From Gammaproteobacteria bacterium (GTDB lineage Bacteria > Pseudomonadota > Gammaproteobacteria > Pseudomonadales > Halieaceae): a DNA stretch of 64,000 bases. The translations under genes were made by a program, and so were the position numbers. The notes beneath the pieces were generated by a model. The model was not told the origin of the DNA and searched no databases. It worked only from the letters and a program-made list of their open reading frames with translations. Location: NCBI GenBank assembly GCA_024742415.1, contig JANSYN010000008.1:112637-176636 (forward strand), read 5' to 3'. Of the stretch, positions 27,766 to 37,469 are shown piece by piece. Within the stretch, counting starts at the first letter, position 1. Every line of letters begins with the position of its first letter.

Positions 27766-30566
27766 GTGAATACAAAGACACACTGAATCTTCCGCAAACG
27801 GCCTTTCCCATGAAGGCCAGCCTGGCGCAGCGTGAACCGGCCAGGATCAAGCAGTGGGAGGCTATGGGGCTGTATGAAAAGATTCGCAGCCACTGTGCGG
27901 GGCGTCCAAAATTCATACTGCACGATGGCCCGCCCTACGCCAACGGGGATCTGCACCTTGGACACGCGGTCAACAAAATTCTCAAGGACTTTATCGTCAA
28001 GTCCAAAACGCTGGATGGTTTTGACGCCCCCTACGTGCCTGGCTGGGACTGCCATGGCTTGCCTATCGAGTTGAATGTAGAGAAGAAAGTCGGCAAACCC
28101 GGCGTTAAGGTGTCGGCACAGGAATTCAGGGATAAGTGCCGCGCCTACGCTGCGCGGCAGGTTGATGGCCAGCGGGCTGATTTTATCCGCATGGGTGTGG
28201 TAGGTGACTGGCAAAACCCCTATCTGACCATGGACTATACCTTCGAGGCAGATATCGTGCGCAGCCTTGGACGGATTGTGGCAAATGGCCATTTGCATAA
28301 AGGCGCCAAGCCGGTGCACTGGTGCATGGACTGCGGCTCGGCGCTGGCCGAGGCTGAGGTCGAATATAACAACAAAGTGTCGCCTGCAATCGATGTGGCG
28401 TTCGACGCCATTGATAGCCAGGCGCTGCGCGGTATGTTTGGGGCCAGCGGTGAGCGCGAAATCGCGGTACCCATCTGGACAACCACGCCCTGGACACTAC
28501 CGGCGAACCGCGCAGTATGCCTGCATCCGGAGCTGACTTACGTCTTGCTGGCAGGCAACGACAAAGACCTGGTGGTCGCCGAGGACCTGGCGGAGTCCTG
28601 CGCCCGGCGCTATGGATTGCCTGGTATTGAGATTCTCGGTCGCTGCAAGGGGGCTGCATTGGAGAACCAGCTGCTGCAGCATTGCTATGCTGATTTCCAG
28701 GTGCCGTTGATTCTGGGCGAGCACGTTACGACCGAGGCCGGTACTGGCGCCGTGCACACGGCGCCCGGCCATGGCCAGGACGACTTCATCGTTGGCCAGC
28801 GTTACGGTCTTGAAGTGAGTAATCCCGTGGGAGGCAATGGCGTCTACCTGCCCGACACCGAGCTGTTTGCCGGGGAACATGTGTTCAAGGCCAACGACAG
28901 CATTGTTGAACTGCTGCGCGAACGTGGCAACCTGTTACACGTCGAAGCATACGAGCACTCTTATCCGCACTGCTGGCGACATAAATCCCCCATCATCTTC
29001 CGGGCGACCCCGCAATGGTTTGTCAGCATGGCGCAGAACGGCCTGCTGGACAGCGCAAAGGCAGCGGTAGAAGGCGTCACGTGGCTGCCCGATTGGGGCA
29101 AGGCGCGTATTGACGCCATGCTGGCAAGTCGGCCTGACTGGTGTATCTCACGCCAACGCACCTGGGGTGTACCGATTACGCTCTTCGTGCACTCGCAGAC
29201 CGGTGAACTGCACCCGCGTACCGAGGCGCTCATGGAGTCAGTGGCGTCGTTGATCGAAGAAAAGGGCATTGATGCATGGTTCGACCTTGAACCCGAGCAG
29301 CTCCTGGGCGATGAAGCCGGCGATTACGACAAGGTCACTGACACACTGGATGTCTGGTTTGACTCGGGCGTCACGCATGCCTGTGTCTTGCGCAAGCGTC
29401 AGGCTCTGCAGTTTCCGGCCGATATCTACCTCGAAGGCTCTGACCAGCACCGTGGCTGGTTTCAGTCATCCCTGTTGACGGCTATCGCCATTGACGGTGT
29501 TGCGCCTTACAAGACAGTGCTGACCCACGGTTTTACCGTGGATGGCAGCGGCCACAAGATGTCGAAATCGCTGGGCAATATTATTCCTGCAAAGACCGCC
29601 ATGAATGATCTTGGAGCCGACGTTGTGCGCCTCTGGGTAGCCGCAACAGACTACCGCGGTGAGCTGGCCGCCAGCGACGAGATCTTCAAGCGGATTGCAG
29701 ATTCCTATCGCCGTATTCGTAATACAGCGCGGTTTCTGCTCTCCAACCTGGCGGGCTTCGACCCCACATGCGATGCGATCGCTGCCGATGACATGCTGCC
29801 ACTGGATCGCTGGGCAATGGCGCGTGCGGCGAGCATTCAGGACGAATTGCGCGCAGCATACGCTGACTACCAGTTTCATCACGTTTACCAGAAGTTGCAT
29901 AATTTCTGCGCCAATGACCTGGGTGGGGTTTACCTGGACATCATCAAGGATCGCCAGTACACCACGCAAGCGGATAGCCTGGCCAGGCGCTCGGCACAGA
30001 CCGCAATGTTCCATATCTGCGAGGCACTGGTGCGCTGGATTGCGCCGATACTGACCTTCACTGCCGAAGAAATCTGGGAGAACCTCCCCGGAGAGCGCGC
30101 CGGGTCCGTGTTGTTGGAACAGTGGTATACGAAGCTTGATGCAGCGACGTTGCCTGCAGCCATGGACGCCCAGTATTGGAGCCGCGTTCTGGCGGTGCGC
30201 AGTGCGGTGAACCGTGAGATGGAAGTGAAGCGTGCCGCAGGCGCACTCAAGGGTTCCCTGGACGCCCAGGTCACGCTGTATTGCGATGGCCAACTGCATA
30301 CTGACCTGGCAGCCCTGGGTGAGGAGCTAAGGTTTGTGCTGATCACCTCCGACGCCGCGTTGCGGCCGCTGGCCGAGGCCGATGAACGCGCCGCGGTGAC
30401 CGATGTGGCGGGCCTGAGTTTACTGGTGGTGCCTTCAGAGCATGAAAAGTGCGAGCGTTGCTGGCACCGCAGGCCCGAGGTGGGCAGTATTGTGCAACAC
30501 CCGGGGCTGTGTGCCCGGTGTGTAGAGAATGTGGACGGCGACGGGGAGTTACGACGGTTTGCGTAA
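27762..30566 (+). CDS. ileS: Isoleucyl-tRNA synthetase
   Basis: 934 residues from ATG 27762. HIGH motif as HLGH at 65-68, KMSKS in [12 protein letters not shown] near 600, the CP1 editing domain between them, and a C-terminal zinc finger (CERCWHRR...CARCVENV). This is the bacterial, mupirocin-sensitive-type architecture with the zinc domain. It is coupled to ribF upstream (ATGA) and overlaps the proposed lspA start by 8 bases. Confidence 0.98.
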   Translation: MSEYKDTLNLPQTAFPMKASLAQREPARIKQWEAMGLYEKIRSHCAGRPKFILHDGPPYANGDLHLGHAVNKILKDFIVKSKTLDGFDAPYVPGWDCHGLPIELNVEKKVGKPGVKVSAQEFRDKCRAYAARQVDGQRADFIRMGVVGDWQNPYLTMDYTFEADIVRSLGRIVANGHLHKGAKPVHWCMDCGSALAEAEVEYNNKVSPAIDVAFDAIDSQALRGMFGASGEREIAVPIWTTTPWTLPANRAVCLHPELTYVLLAGNDKDLVVAEDLAESCARRYGLPGIEILGRCKGAALENQLLQHCYADFQVPLILGEHVTTEAGTGAVHTAPGHGQDDFIVGQRYGLEVSNPVGGNGVYLPDTELFAGEHVFKANDSIVELLRERGNLLHVEAYEHSYPHCWRHKSPIIFRATPQWFVSMAQNGLLDSAKAAVEGVTWLPDWGKARIDAMLASRPDWCISRQRTWGVPITLFVHSQTGELHPRTEALMESVASLIEEKGIDAWFDLEPEQLLGDEAGDYDKVTDTLDVWFDSGVTHACVLRKRQALQFPADIYLEGSDQHRGWFQSSLLTAIAIDGVAPYKTVLTHGFTVDGSGHKMSKSLGNIIPAKTAMNDLGADVVRLWVAATDYRGELAASDEIFKRIADSYRRIRNTARFLLSNLAGFDPTCDAIAADDMLPLDRWAMARAASIQDELRAAYADYQFHHVYQKLHNFCANDLGGVYLDIIKDRQYTTQADSLARRSAQTAMFHICEALVRWIAPILTFTAEEIWENLPGERAGSVLLEQWYTKLDAATLPAAMDAQYWSRVLAVRSAVNREMEVKRAAGALKGSLDAQVTLYCDGQLHTDLAALGEELRFVLITSDAALRPLAEADERAAVTDVAGLSLLVVPSEHEKCERCWHRRPEVGSIVQHPGLCARCVENVDGDGELRRFA

Positions 30567-31068
30567 TGGCATCACAGCAGTATGGTGGTATGCGCTTGCC
30601 GCTGTCATTGTCGCGGCGGATCAGTACACCAAGGATCTGGCAAGCACGACGTTACAGTATGCCCGGCCCGAACCCGTGTTTTCATGGCTGAACATGACGT
30701 TGCACCACAATACCGGCGCGGCCTTCAGCATTCTCGATGACGCGGGCGGCTGGCAGCGCTATTTCTTCACCGTGGTTGCTGCGGTAATCAGTGTCGGCCT
30801 GGTGATCTGGTTGGCGCTTGCGCCGAGGGGCCAGCGCCTGCTGGCGCTCAGCCTGGCCCTGATTCTTGGCGGCGCATTGGGTAACCTGTGGGACAGGGTT
30901 GAATTGGGTTACGTGGTGGACTTTATCTCTGTGCATTATCAGAATCGGTATTTTCCAACATTCAACATCGCAGATTCTGCGATTTCAGTGGGGGCCGCCT
31001 GTATGCTGCTCGACAGCTTTCTGCAGCGTGAGCAACCCGGGGATAAACAATCAGAGGCAGCGCCTTGA
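30559..31068 (+). CDS. lspA: Lipoprotein signal peptidase II
   Basis: 169 residues from TTG 30559, chosen because GGGGAG lies 10 bases upstream and the length is typical; an in-frame ATG at 30529 would lie deep inside ileS. Four membrane helices. Conserved elements are [19 protein letters not shown], and the catalytic aspartates in GNLWDRV...VVDFI and FNIADSAI. It cleaves prolipoproteins before the lipidated Cys. The stop overlaps the fkpB start. Confidence 0.95.
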   Translation: MRNGITAVWWYALAAVIVAADQYTKDLASTTLQYARPEPVFSWLNMTLHHNTGAAFSILDDAGGWQRYFFTVVAAVISVGLVIWLALAPRGQRLLALSLALILGGALGNLWDRVELGYVVDFISVHYQNRYFPTFNIADSAISVGAACMLLDSFLQREQPGDKQSEAAP

Positions 31069-31514
31069 ATACAGTAACGGTCAGCGAAGGCACACGGGTT
31101 TTCCTGAATTTTTCCATCAGCCTGGAAGACGGCGAAGAGGTCGATACCAACTTCGGCGGCGAGCCTGTGGATTTTGTCGTGGGCGATGGCAGTTTGCTGC
31201 CGGATTTCGAACAGCTGCTCTTTGGCATGCGCGCCGGCGAGCGCCAGCTGTTTACCGTACCGCCGGAAAGCGCCTTTGGTCAGCCTAATGATGACAACGT
31301 GCAGCAGCTTCCAAGACGCCAGTTTGATGACGATATGGAACTGGAAATCGGCATCGTGTTTTCTTTCGCTGATGCTGCAGGAGGTGAAGTACCGGGCATG
31401 ATCATTGCGTTTGATGAAGAGCAGGTCACGGTAGATTTTAACCACCCGCTGTCTGGCCGAACGATTTTGTTTGATGTGCTGGTGCACCGGATCGAGCCAG
31501 TTGATTTACACTAG
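31065..31514 (+). CDS. fkpB: FKBP-type peptidyl-prolyl isomerase (FkpB/SlpA)
   Basis: 149 residues from TTG 31065, whose bases overlap the lspA stop as TTGA. An FKBP core is interrupted by the insert-in-flap domain typical of SlpA/SlyD (FGQPNDDNVQQLPRRQF...). There is no His-rich SlyD tail. It catalyses prolyl isomerisation and acts as a chaperone in the cytoplasm. Its place between lspA and ispH is conserved in many gammaproteobacteria. Confidence 0.94.
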   Translation: MNTVTVSEGTRVFLNFSISLEDGEEVDTNFGGEPVDFVVGDGSLLPDFEQLLFGMRAGERQLFTVPPESAFGQPNDDNVQQLPRRQFDDDMELEIGIVFSFADAAGGEVPGMIIAFDEEQVTVDFNHPLSGRTILFDVLVHRIEPVDLH

Positions 31515-31541
31515 GGCAGCTATGAGCAAGGGCCGTTTGAC

Positions 31542-32501
31542 GTGAGTAATCCAGAAGTTCGCCTGGCCAATCCACGCGGATTTTGCGCAGGTGTTGACCG
31601 CGCCATCGATATTGTCAACCGAGCGCTCGAGGTGTTCGGGGCGCCGATCTATGTGCGCCACGAGGTGGTGCACAATAAATTCGTGGTCGAGGATCTGCGC
31701 GCCCGCGGCGCAATCTTCGTCGATGAGCTGGAAGAGGTGCCCGACGACTGCATCGTTATTTTCAGTGCGCATGGCGTGTCGCAGGCGGTACGTCGCGAGG
31801 CCAGCAAGCGCTCGCTAAAAGTCTTTGATGCAACCTGCCCGTTGGTCACCAAGGTGCACGTGGAAGTGGCCAGCCACAGCCTGAAGGGCAGGGAGTGCAT
31901 TCTTATCGGGCACCGCGGTCACCCCGAGGTTGAGGGAACTATGGGCCAGTACGATCGTAGCGCAGGCGGCGATATTTACCTGGTCGAAGACGAACAGCAA
32001 GTCGCCGAACTGGTAGTGCGCAATCCGGACAACATTACCTATGTCACCCAGACGACGCTGTCCATGGATGACACCGCCAAGGTGATTGATCGCCTGCGTG
32101 AACGCTTTCCACGCATCGAAGGCCCGCGCAAGGACGATATCTGCTATGCCACCCAGAACCGGCAGGATGCGGTCAAGCAACTGGCCGGGGAGTGCGACCT
32201 GATGCTGGTCGTTGGTTCTCCAAACAGCTCGAATTCTAATCGTCTGCGTGAGTTGGCCGAGCGTATGGGCAGCGAAGCCTATCTGCTTGACGGCGCGCAA
32301 GACATCAATCCGGACTGGCTCAGTGGCAAGCAGCGCATTGGTGTAACAGCCGGTGCCTCGGCGCCGGAGGTGTTGGTGCAGGAGGTGCTTGACAGGCTTT
32401 GCGCACTGGGCGCCACCGAGGCGTTTGAGGTGGAGGGCCGGCCCGAGAACATCACCTTCTCATTGCCCAAAGAGCTGCGTATCGAGGTCAAGAATCTCTA
32501 G
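31542..32501 (+). CDS. ispH: 4-hydroxy-3-methylbut-2-enyl diphosphate reductase
   Basis: 319 residues from GTG 31542. The three cluster-binding cysteines are C15 (RGFCAGV), C99 (DATCPLV) and C201 (ICYATQNRQ). The catalytic Glu lies in [10 protein letters not shown] (E129), and [10 protein letters not shown] is also intact. It performs the last MEP-pathway step, giving IPP and DMAPP. 27 bases follow fkpB, then 147 bases to the first minor-pilin gene. Confidence 0.97.
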   Translation: MSNPEVRLANPRGFCAGVDRAIDIVNRALEVFGAPIYVRHEVVHNKFVVEDLRARGAIFVDELEEVPDDCIVIFSAHGVSQAVRREASKRSLKVFDATCPLVTKVHVEVASHSLKGRECILIGHRGHPEVEGTMGQYDRSAGGDIYLVEDEQQVAELVVRNPDNITYVTQTTLSMDDTAKVIDRLRERFPRIEGPRKDDICYATQNRQDAVKQLAGECDLMLVVGSPNSSNSNRLRELAERMGSEAYLLDGAQDINPDWLSGKQRIGVTAGASAPEVLVQEVLDRLCALGATEAFEVEGRPENITFSLPKELRIEVKNL

Positions 32502-32574
32502 GGCGCGTGCCGTGCAGCGCTAATCCTCCCAGCGCGACCTGCTTTGTAATCCTGACTGACCAGGTTTCTTCAAA

Positions 32575-32588
32575 AGCGTTCAAACGCT
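32575..32588. promoter_or_regulatory. Palindrome upstream of the first minor-pilin operon
   Basis: AGCGTT-CA-AACGCT, a 6-bp perfect inverted repeat 60 bases before the first pilin gene. It could be an operator or a weak hairpin. No factor is recognised, and no sigma-54 (GG-N10-GC) site was found nearby despite pilR being adjacent to the operon. Confidence 0.3.
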
Positions 32589-32648
32589 GTTGTGTCCCCG
32601 TTCGATAGCTTAACGTGGCATCTGTACTGTGTTTCAAGGGGCAGACAG

Positions 32649-33206
32649 ATGCAGCAGGCAACCTTACGTCCGCGCGGTTTGACTTTACTGGAGTTGTTGG
32701 CGGTGCTTGCCATTGTGGCGACGCTGCTGGGCGTTGGCGCTCCGTCGTTAGACAAGTACGTGCATGAGGTCAGGTTGCTGCAGCTCTCGCGCGGTTTAAT
32801 GGCCGCCGTCAACCTTGCCCGCTCGGAGGCAATCCGTCGCAATACGAACGTCAGTATCTGCCCTCACACCAGGTCACATTCAGGTGAGCCGGCCTGCTCT
32901 GACGCTTATAACGACGGCTGGATGGTGTTCGTTAACAGCAACCGTGATCGCGAAGTCGATGCCGGTGTCGATGAAGTCCTGCAGGTAGCGCCGGCAGTGC
33001 CGCAGGGCTATCAGGTCACGAATCGCGCTGGAACGCGTGCGGCATCCGGTTTAATCAGTTACCGCTCGGACGGCTCGGCCAGGCACAACCTGACGTTGCA
33101 GATATGCCCACCGGATCACCGGGTCGCTCCCCTGAGTGTGGTGCTCAACATAGTGGGGCGCGCACGGCTGGAGCGCAACTGGGGTGACTGCACGGTGGAC
33201 GTATGA
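32649..33206 (+). CDS. Type IV minor prepilin, FimT/GspH family (cluster 1)
   Basis: 185 residues from ATG 32649. The leader is MQQATLRPRG with cleavage before LTLLELLAVL, so position +1 is Leu rather than Phe and Glu is at +5. The following domain has four Cys and the GspH-like pattern AVNLARSEAIRRNTNVSIC seen in FimT/FimU. It would be part of the priming complex at the pilus tip. FimT-type members of this family can also bind DNA for natural transformation. Overlaps the next gene by ATGA. Confidence 0.88.
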   Translation: MQQATLRPRGLTLLELLAVLAIVATLLGVGAPSLDKYVHEVRLLQLSRGLMAAVNLARSEAIRRNTNVSICPHTRSHSGEPACSDAYNDGWMVFVNSNRDREVDAGVDEVLQVAPAVPQGYQVTNRAGTRAASGLISYRSDGSARHNLTLQICPPDHRVAPLSVVLNIVGRARLERNWGDCTVDV

Positions 33207-33808
33207 ACACTGGCATCGTTGTCCCTGCCGTTAGCCAAAGGCCGTTTGCTGGCTTCGGCCTGGTGGAGTTCCTGGTCGCACTGCTGATTTTCACGGCGTC
33301 AGTCAGTGCATTGCTGATGGCGCAACTCAACGGGCAGCGCCTGCATGACGCAGCCGAACAGCACAGCCAGGCAGTTGCGCTGGCGGCAGACATGTTTGAG
33401 CGTATAGCCGCGAACAGCAGTGCGCTTGCCAGCTACCAGATGGCGTTCATCGGCGCCGGACCGATAGAGCCACCACAGGTTGATTGCGCGCACGCGGTTT
33501 GCGCACCGGCTGAGATGGCCGCCTACGACCTGTGGGATTGGCAGTCCCTGTTACGTGGGGAGCAGGTCCGTCTGGGGAATGAGCCGGTGCCCGGTATCAA
33601 CGCAGCGCGTTTGTGCCTGCACACGTCCGATGGTGTCGTCACTGTGACATTCCTGTGGCGCGACGGCCCGCCATCGGCGACGCCAGCCCTACCCGGTTGC
33701 GATGCGGCCAGTGACGCCTACTGGCCCCCAGAGGAAGACACGGGTGAACCGGGAGAGCGCCGCTACCGTCGTCTGGTGTTGACCAGCTATGTCGGACAGT
33801 CGGCTTGA
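33203..33808 (+). CDS. pilV: Type IV minor prepilin PilV (cluster 1)
   Basis: 201 residues. The 17-residue leader ends Phe-Ala-Gly, then FGLVEFLVALLIF with Glu at +5. The C-terminal beta domain has four Cys, including the CAHAVC pair around residue 95-100. Length and position match PilV, a minor pilin of the tip complex. Translationally coupled on both sides (ATGA upstream, TTGA downstream). Confidence 0.85.
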   Translation: MNTGIVVPAVSQRPFAGFGLVEFLVALLIFTASVSALLMAQLNGQRLHDAAEQHSQAVALAADMFERIAANSSALASYQMAFIGAGPIEPPQVDCAHAVCAPAEMAAYDLWDWQSLLRGEQVRLGNEPVPGINAARLCLHTSDGVVTVTFLWRDGPPSATPALPGCDAASDAYWPPEEDTGEPGERRYRRLVLTSYVGQSA

Positions 33809-34830
33809 GTGCGCGGCGGGTCGTCACAGCTTATGCCGCGCCATCCGCGGCGGATGGTTTTTCATTGGTCGAATTGCTCGTCAGTCTGTTCCTGATGGCA
33901 TTGCTGACCGGTGCGGTGATGGCGCTGTATCTGGACTCCAGGCGCCATCACCTCATCACAGATCAAAGCGCCAGAATTCAGGAAAACGGGCGCTATGCCA
34001 TTGCCCTGCTGTCGGGGGAGTTGGCGATGGCGGGTTTTTATGGCACCGCGCTACCCACAGACCCATTGCCCGAGCAATCTGTGGGGTCTGACTGCAATGC
34101 CGGCAACTGGGCGCTCAGCAGTGCCAATGCGCTGGATCATGTGAACGACTATGCCGGCGCGGCAGCGCCGGTCACCAGCACAGGGGTGTCGCTTGATTGC
34201 CTTGAGCCCCCAGTCATTCTGGCCAACACCGACTTGCTGGTGGTAAAGCGCACCGCAGCACAGCCCACCGTGCAAGGCGGCATACTGACCGAAGACGCAA
34301 CAGCATCGGCCGTGGTCTCGTGGTTCTTGCGCACAAGCGCAGGAACCGCTGCGACCTGGTTACAGCGCAGCACCCAGGCCCTGGCCGACGCACAACCGCA
34401 TGATCCAACCCATACCTATTGGAAGGCGAACGCCAAAGTCTTCTTCTTGCGTCCCTATGCAGTCACGCCAGGTGATGACATACCGGCCTTGTGCGCCCAG
34501 ATGCTGGCCGGTGATGGCATGACGGCGCGCTGCTATGTTGAGGGCGTAGAGAACATGCAGGTAGAGTTTGGAATCGATATGGATGGCGACAGCGCCGTTG
34601 ACCTGTATCGCCAGAATCCAACAGCACAGCAGCTCAAACAGAGCCTGACTGCGCGGGTACACCTGCTCTTGCGTTCAGTGCTGCCGCTGCCCGGGTATAC
34701 TGACAGCCGCTCCTACCAGTTGGGCTCCCAGTTTATCCAGCCGCGCGGCGATGCCTATAAACGCAGGGTATTCAGTGCGATGGTGCGCTTGCGCAACAGC
34801 CCTGCCAGCACGTTGGGGTCTGGCGATTGA
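33805..34830 (+). CDS. pilW: Type IV minor prepilin PilW (cluster 1)
   Basis: 341 residues from TTG 33805, overlapping the pilV stop as TTGA. The 18-residue leader ends in Gly18, then FSLVELLVSLFLM with Glu at +5. ARIQENGRYAIALLSGELAMAGFYG is the PilW/GspJ-type stalk region. The C-terminal domain is large, as usual for PilW. The alternative is a PilJ-like name; PilW fits the order. Confidence 0.87.
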   Translation: MSARRVVTAYAAPSAADGFSLVELLVSLFLMALLTGAVMALYLDSRRHHLITDQSARIQENGRYAIALLSGELAMAGFYGTALPTDPLPEQSVGSDCNAGNWALSSANALDHVNDYAGAAAPVTSTGVSLDCLEPPVILANTDLLVVKRTAAQPTVQGGILTEDATASAVVSWFLRTSAGTAATWLQRSTQALADAQPHDPTHTYWKANAKVFFLRPYAVTPGDDIPALCAQMLAGDGMTARCYVEGVENMQVEFGIDMDGDSAVDLYRQNPTAQQLKQSLTARVHLLLRSVLPLPGYTDSRSYQLGSQFIQPRGDAYKRRVFSAMVRLRNSPASTLGSGD

Positions 34831-35387
34831 GGGCGTGTAGTGGTGTCCTGTCGCGCAGAGCGGGGGAGCCCTGTTCCGGGACTGCGCTGCTGATCGTGCT
34901 GGTCCTGACCCTGGTCATGAGTATGCTGGCCGCTACGGTCTTGCAATCGGCAAGCTTGCAGTTGCGCTATTCGGGTAATCTGGAGCGTCGCCTGGAAACG
35001 CTGAGCGTGGCTGGTGGTATCAGCACTGCGGTGCGCGAAAGAATTGAAAACTTTCCCGGTGCTCTCCAGGCAGGCCAATCGAACTGCGAGCCACCGGACA
35101 CCCGCCAGACTTGCGCATTCTCAGACCTGCAATACACGCTGCCGATCGAACTGCCACCTGATTTTGCAGTGCGCGCGCGCGTCACTCGCAGCTTGTCGGC
35201 CGTGATGCTGCTGGAGACGCCGGCAGCAGGGTCCGGGCAATACGCGCTCTACGAGATCGATGTTGAGATTTTCGATGTTTTGTCCGGTGCGCGTTTGGCG
35301 CAAACCGTTACCGGCGTAGCGCTACCGGCAGCGCCCGGCGAGCCCCGAATACTGTATTGGCGCCAACCCGGAATTGATGCGCCGTAG
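34827..35387 (+). CDS. pilX: Type IV minor prepilin PilX (cluster 1)
   Basis: 186 residues from TTG 34827 (TTGA overlap with pilW). Cleavage is likely after Gly18, before TALLIVLVLTLVM. The +5 Glu is absent, as in GspK-like tip pilins and many PilX proteins. After the helix the domain is weakly conserved, with one Cys pair near residues 90-98. No pilY1 follows, unlike in most such operons. Confidence 0.8.
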   Translation: MRACSGVLSRRAGEPCSGTALLIVLVLTLVMSMLAATVLQSASLQLRYSGNLERRLETLSVAGGISTAVRERIENFPGALQAGQSNCEPPDTRQTCAFSDLQYTLPIELPPDFAVRARVTRSLSAVMLLETPAAGSGQYALYEIDVEIFDVLSGARLAQTVTGVALPAAPGEPRILYWRQPGIDAP

Positions 35388-35571
35388 CAGGTATGACGTT
35401 GAAATCGCAAATGGCTGGTTGCGAGTGAGTGCCCGTAAGGCAGTGACTACCCGGTGGCAAGCACCGGATGGATGCTTGCGCCATGACGAACCACGTGCAG
35501 TTCCAGCCCGGTGGATGCTGCGAGCTAGCCTTTCTCCGATCAATCATCGCAAGAGTCGCCGCCCAAGCAAC

Positions 35572-36033
35572 ATGAACAATAAGCAGTCAAAGTGTCGGGC
35601 CCGCCTGGCCGGTTTTACCCTGATCGAAGTGGTTGTGGTGGTACTGGTAGTCGCGGTTCTTATGACGCTTGCGCTGCCGGCTTACCAGCAGCAGCTGCTG
35701 CGAATGCGCCGTGGTCTGGCAGTCATAGAGTTGAACGCCCTGCAGTTACGCCAGGAGCAGTTCTTTGTGGAGTACCGCCGCTATGCGACGGGTTTTGCAG
35801 AGCTGGGTAGGCCCCAGGGAGGTTATGCGATAGACGGTAATGGTATGCGCGTTGCCGCGGATGCCGGGGCTGGCGTGTATCGCTTTGTGCTGGCCGCAGA
35901 TGCGCTTTCGTTTACCGTGCATGCCGCTCCGCAATCGACCCAGCGCGCTGACCGCGCATGTGGACGGCTCAGCCTGAACCACATGGGCGCGCGCACGATT
36001 AGCGGTACGGGTAAGGCAGTGCAGTGCTGGTAA
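35572..36033 (+). CDS. pilE: Type IV minor prepilin PilE (cluster 1)
   Basis: 153 residues from ATG 35572; a longer open frame from 35374 would give an 80-residue leader and is rejected. The leader ends in Gly14 before FTLIEVVVVVLVVAVL. A conserved PilE-like middle (QLRQEQFFVEYRRYATGFAELG) and a C-terminal disulfide-type Cys pair (near C139 and C152) are present. The 184 bases between pilX and this gene contain no recognisable gene. A 6-bp hairpin (36038-36054) lies between it and convergent pilR. Confidence 0.88.
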   Translation: MNNKQSKCRARLAGFTLIEVVVVVLVVAVLMTLALPAYQQQLLRMRRGLAVIELNALQLRQEQFFVEYRRYATGFAELGRPQGGYAIDGNGMRVAADAGAGVYRFVLAADALSFTVHAAPQSTQRADRACGRLSLNHMGARTISGTGKAVQCW

Positions 36034-36077
36034 GCTGTGAACCGGGGTGGTTCAACGGCGAACAGTAACGCCGTGAT

Positions 36078-37466
36078 TCAGTCTTCCAGACCTAACTTGG
36101 ATAACCGGTAGCGCAGGCTTCTGAAACTGATCCCCAGCATCTTGGCCGTTGCGGTTTTGTTCCATCGACATTCCTGCAGCGCAGCGCTGATGATGTCGCG
36201 TTCAACCCGCTCCAGATAACCTTCGAGATCACCGTAGGCCGCAGTATGTTCTGTTGCGCCGTGCGCGGCGGCAGGCGTTTTTTCCTCGGCCTTGCTATCG
36301 TGTCGAGCTGATTGCGCCACGGGAGGGGAGGGGAACTGCAGGTCATCTGCTGTGATGCGTTCACCGTCAGACAGCGCCAGCGCGCGCTCGAGGATGTTTT
36401 CCAGCTCGCGCACGTTTCCGGGGAAGTGATAGCGACGCAGTGCCGCCAGAGCCGATTCATCCAGATGTGCGCGCGGGCGATCGGCGCCAGTGATGCCCTG
36501 CAGTATGCTCTGTGTGAGTTCTTCCAGATCCTGCAGGCGCTCTCTCAAGCTGGGAACGGAAACATCGATCACGTTGATCCGATAGTAGAGATCCTCACGG
36601 AATCTGCCAGCGGCGACTTCCTTGGCGAGATCCTTGTGGGTCGCGCTGAGCAGGCGAATATCCGTGGGCTGTTCTTCACTGGCGCCGACTGGACGCACGC
36701 TTTTTTCCTGGATTGCCCGCAGCAACTTCACCTGCATTTGCAAGGGTAGATCGGCAACTTCATCCAGAAAAAGGGTGCCGCCACTGGCGGCCTGAAACAA
36801 GCCGATCTTGTCTTGTTGTGCACCGGTGAAGCTGCCCTTGAGGTGCCCGAACAGTTCACTTTCCATTAGCTCATGAGGGATAGCGCCGCAGTTAACAGCA
36901 ACGAACGCCCCGGCGGCGCGTGGGCCATTGTTATGCATCAGTCGCGCCACAACTTCTTTCCCAGTACCCGATTCGCCATAAATATGCACCGGAGCCTGGC
37001 TGCGCGCGAGTTTTGAAATCTGCTGGCGCAACAGCCCAATGGCCGGTGCCTGGCCGATGAGTTCGCGGTCAACTGCCGACTCGGCGCGAGTGGTGTCCAT
37101 CTCCAACTGCAAGGCTGTGCTTACGAGCTTGCGCAGTGTGTCCAGCTCGATGGGCTTGCTGATGAAATCAAAAGCGCCTGCCTTCAGTGCAGAAATCGCA
37201 GTTTCCACGCTGCCATGGGCGGTAATCATTGCAACGGGAATGTGTGAATGCTCGCGCTGGATGTACTCCACCAGGCTAATGCCGTTGCCGTCGGGAAGCC
37301 GCATATCGGTCAAACACAGGTCTGGCTGTATGTTCCCGACCATGGCTATTGCGTCTTCGAGATTCTCGGCGCTGTGGGTGTTGAGCCCCATGCGACTGAG
37401 GGTGATATCAAGCAGTTCACGAATATCCGGCTCGTCGTCGACAATCAGTACGCTCTGGCCACTCAT
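36078..37466 (-). CDS. pilR: Sigma-54-dependent response regulator PilR
   Basis: 462 residues. Receiver domain 1-120 with phosphoacceptor D54. AAA+ domain with Walker A GESGTGKE (164-171), sigma-54 contact loop GSFTGA (211-216) and Walker B GGTLFLDEVADLP. C-terminal Fis-type HTH about 425-460. In Pseudomonas PilR activates pilA together with PilS. Three bases separate it from pilS, so they form one operon reading away from nadE. Confidence 0.95.
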   Translation of the reverse strand: MSGQSVLIVDDEPDIRELLDITLSRMGLNTHSAENLEDAIAMVGNIQPDLCLTDMRLPDGNGISLVEYIQREHSHIPVAMITAHGSVETAISALKAGAFDFISKPIELDTLRKLVSTALQLEMDTTRAESAVDRELIGQAPAIGLLRQQISKLARSQAPVHIYGESGTGKEVVARLMHNNGPRAAGAFVAVNCGAIPHELMESELFGHLKGSFTGAQQDKIGLFQAASGGTLFLDEVADLPLQMQVKLLRAIQEKSVRPVGASEEQPTDIRLLSATHKDLAKEVAAGRFREDLYYRINVIDVSVPSLRERLQDLEELTQSILQGITGADRPRAHLDESALAALRRYHFPGNVRELENILERALALSDGERITADDLQFPSPPVAQSARHDSKAEEKTPAAAHGATEHTAAYGDLEGYLERVERDIISAALQECRWNKTATAKMLGISFRSLRYRLSKLGLED

Positions 37467-37469
37467 CGC

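Noticed and set aside
32502..32648. Sigma-54 promoter for the pilin operon next to pilR
   Set aside because: No GG-N10-GC pair with the TGGCAC/TTGCA context was found upstream of either minor-pilin operon.
35374..35571. 66-residue upstream extension of cluster 1 pilE
   Set aside because: It would give a prepilin leader of about 80 residues; ATG 35572 gives a normal 14-residue leader.
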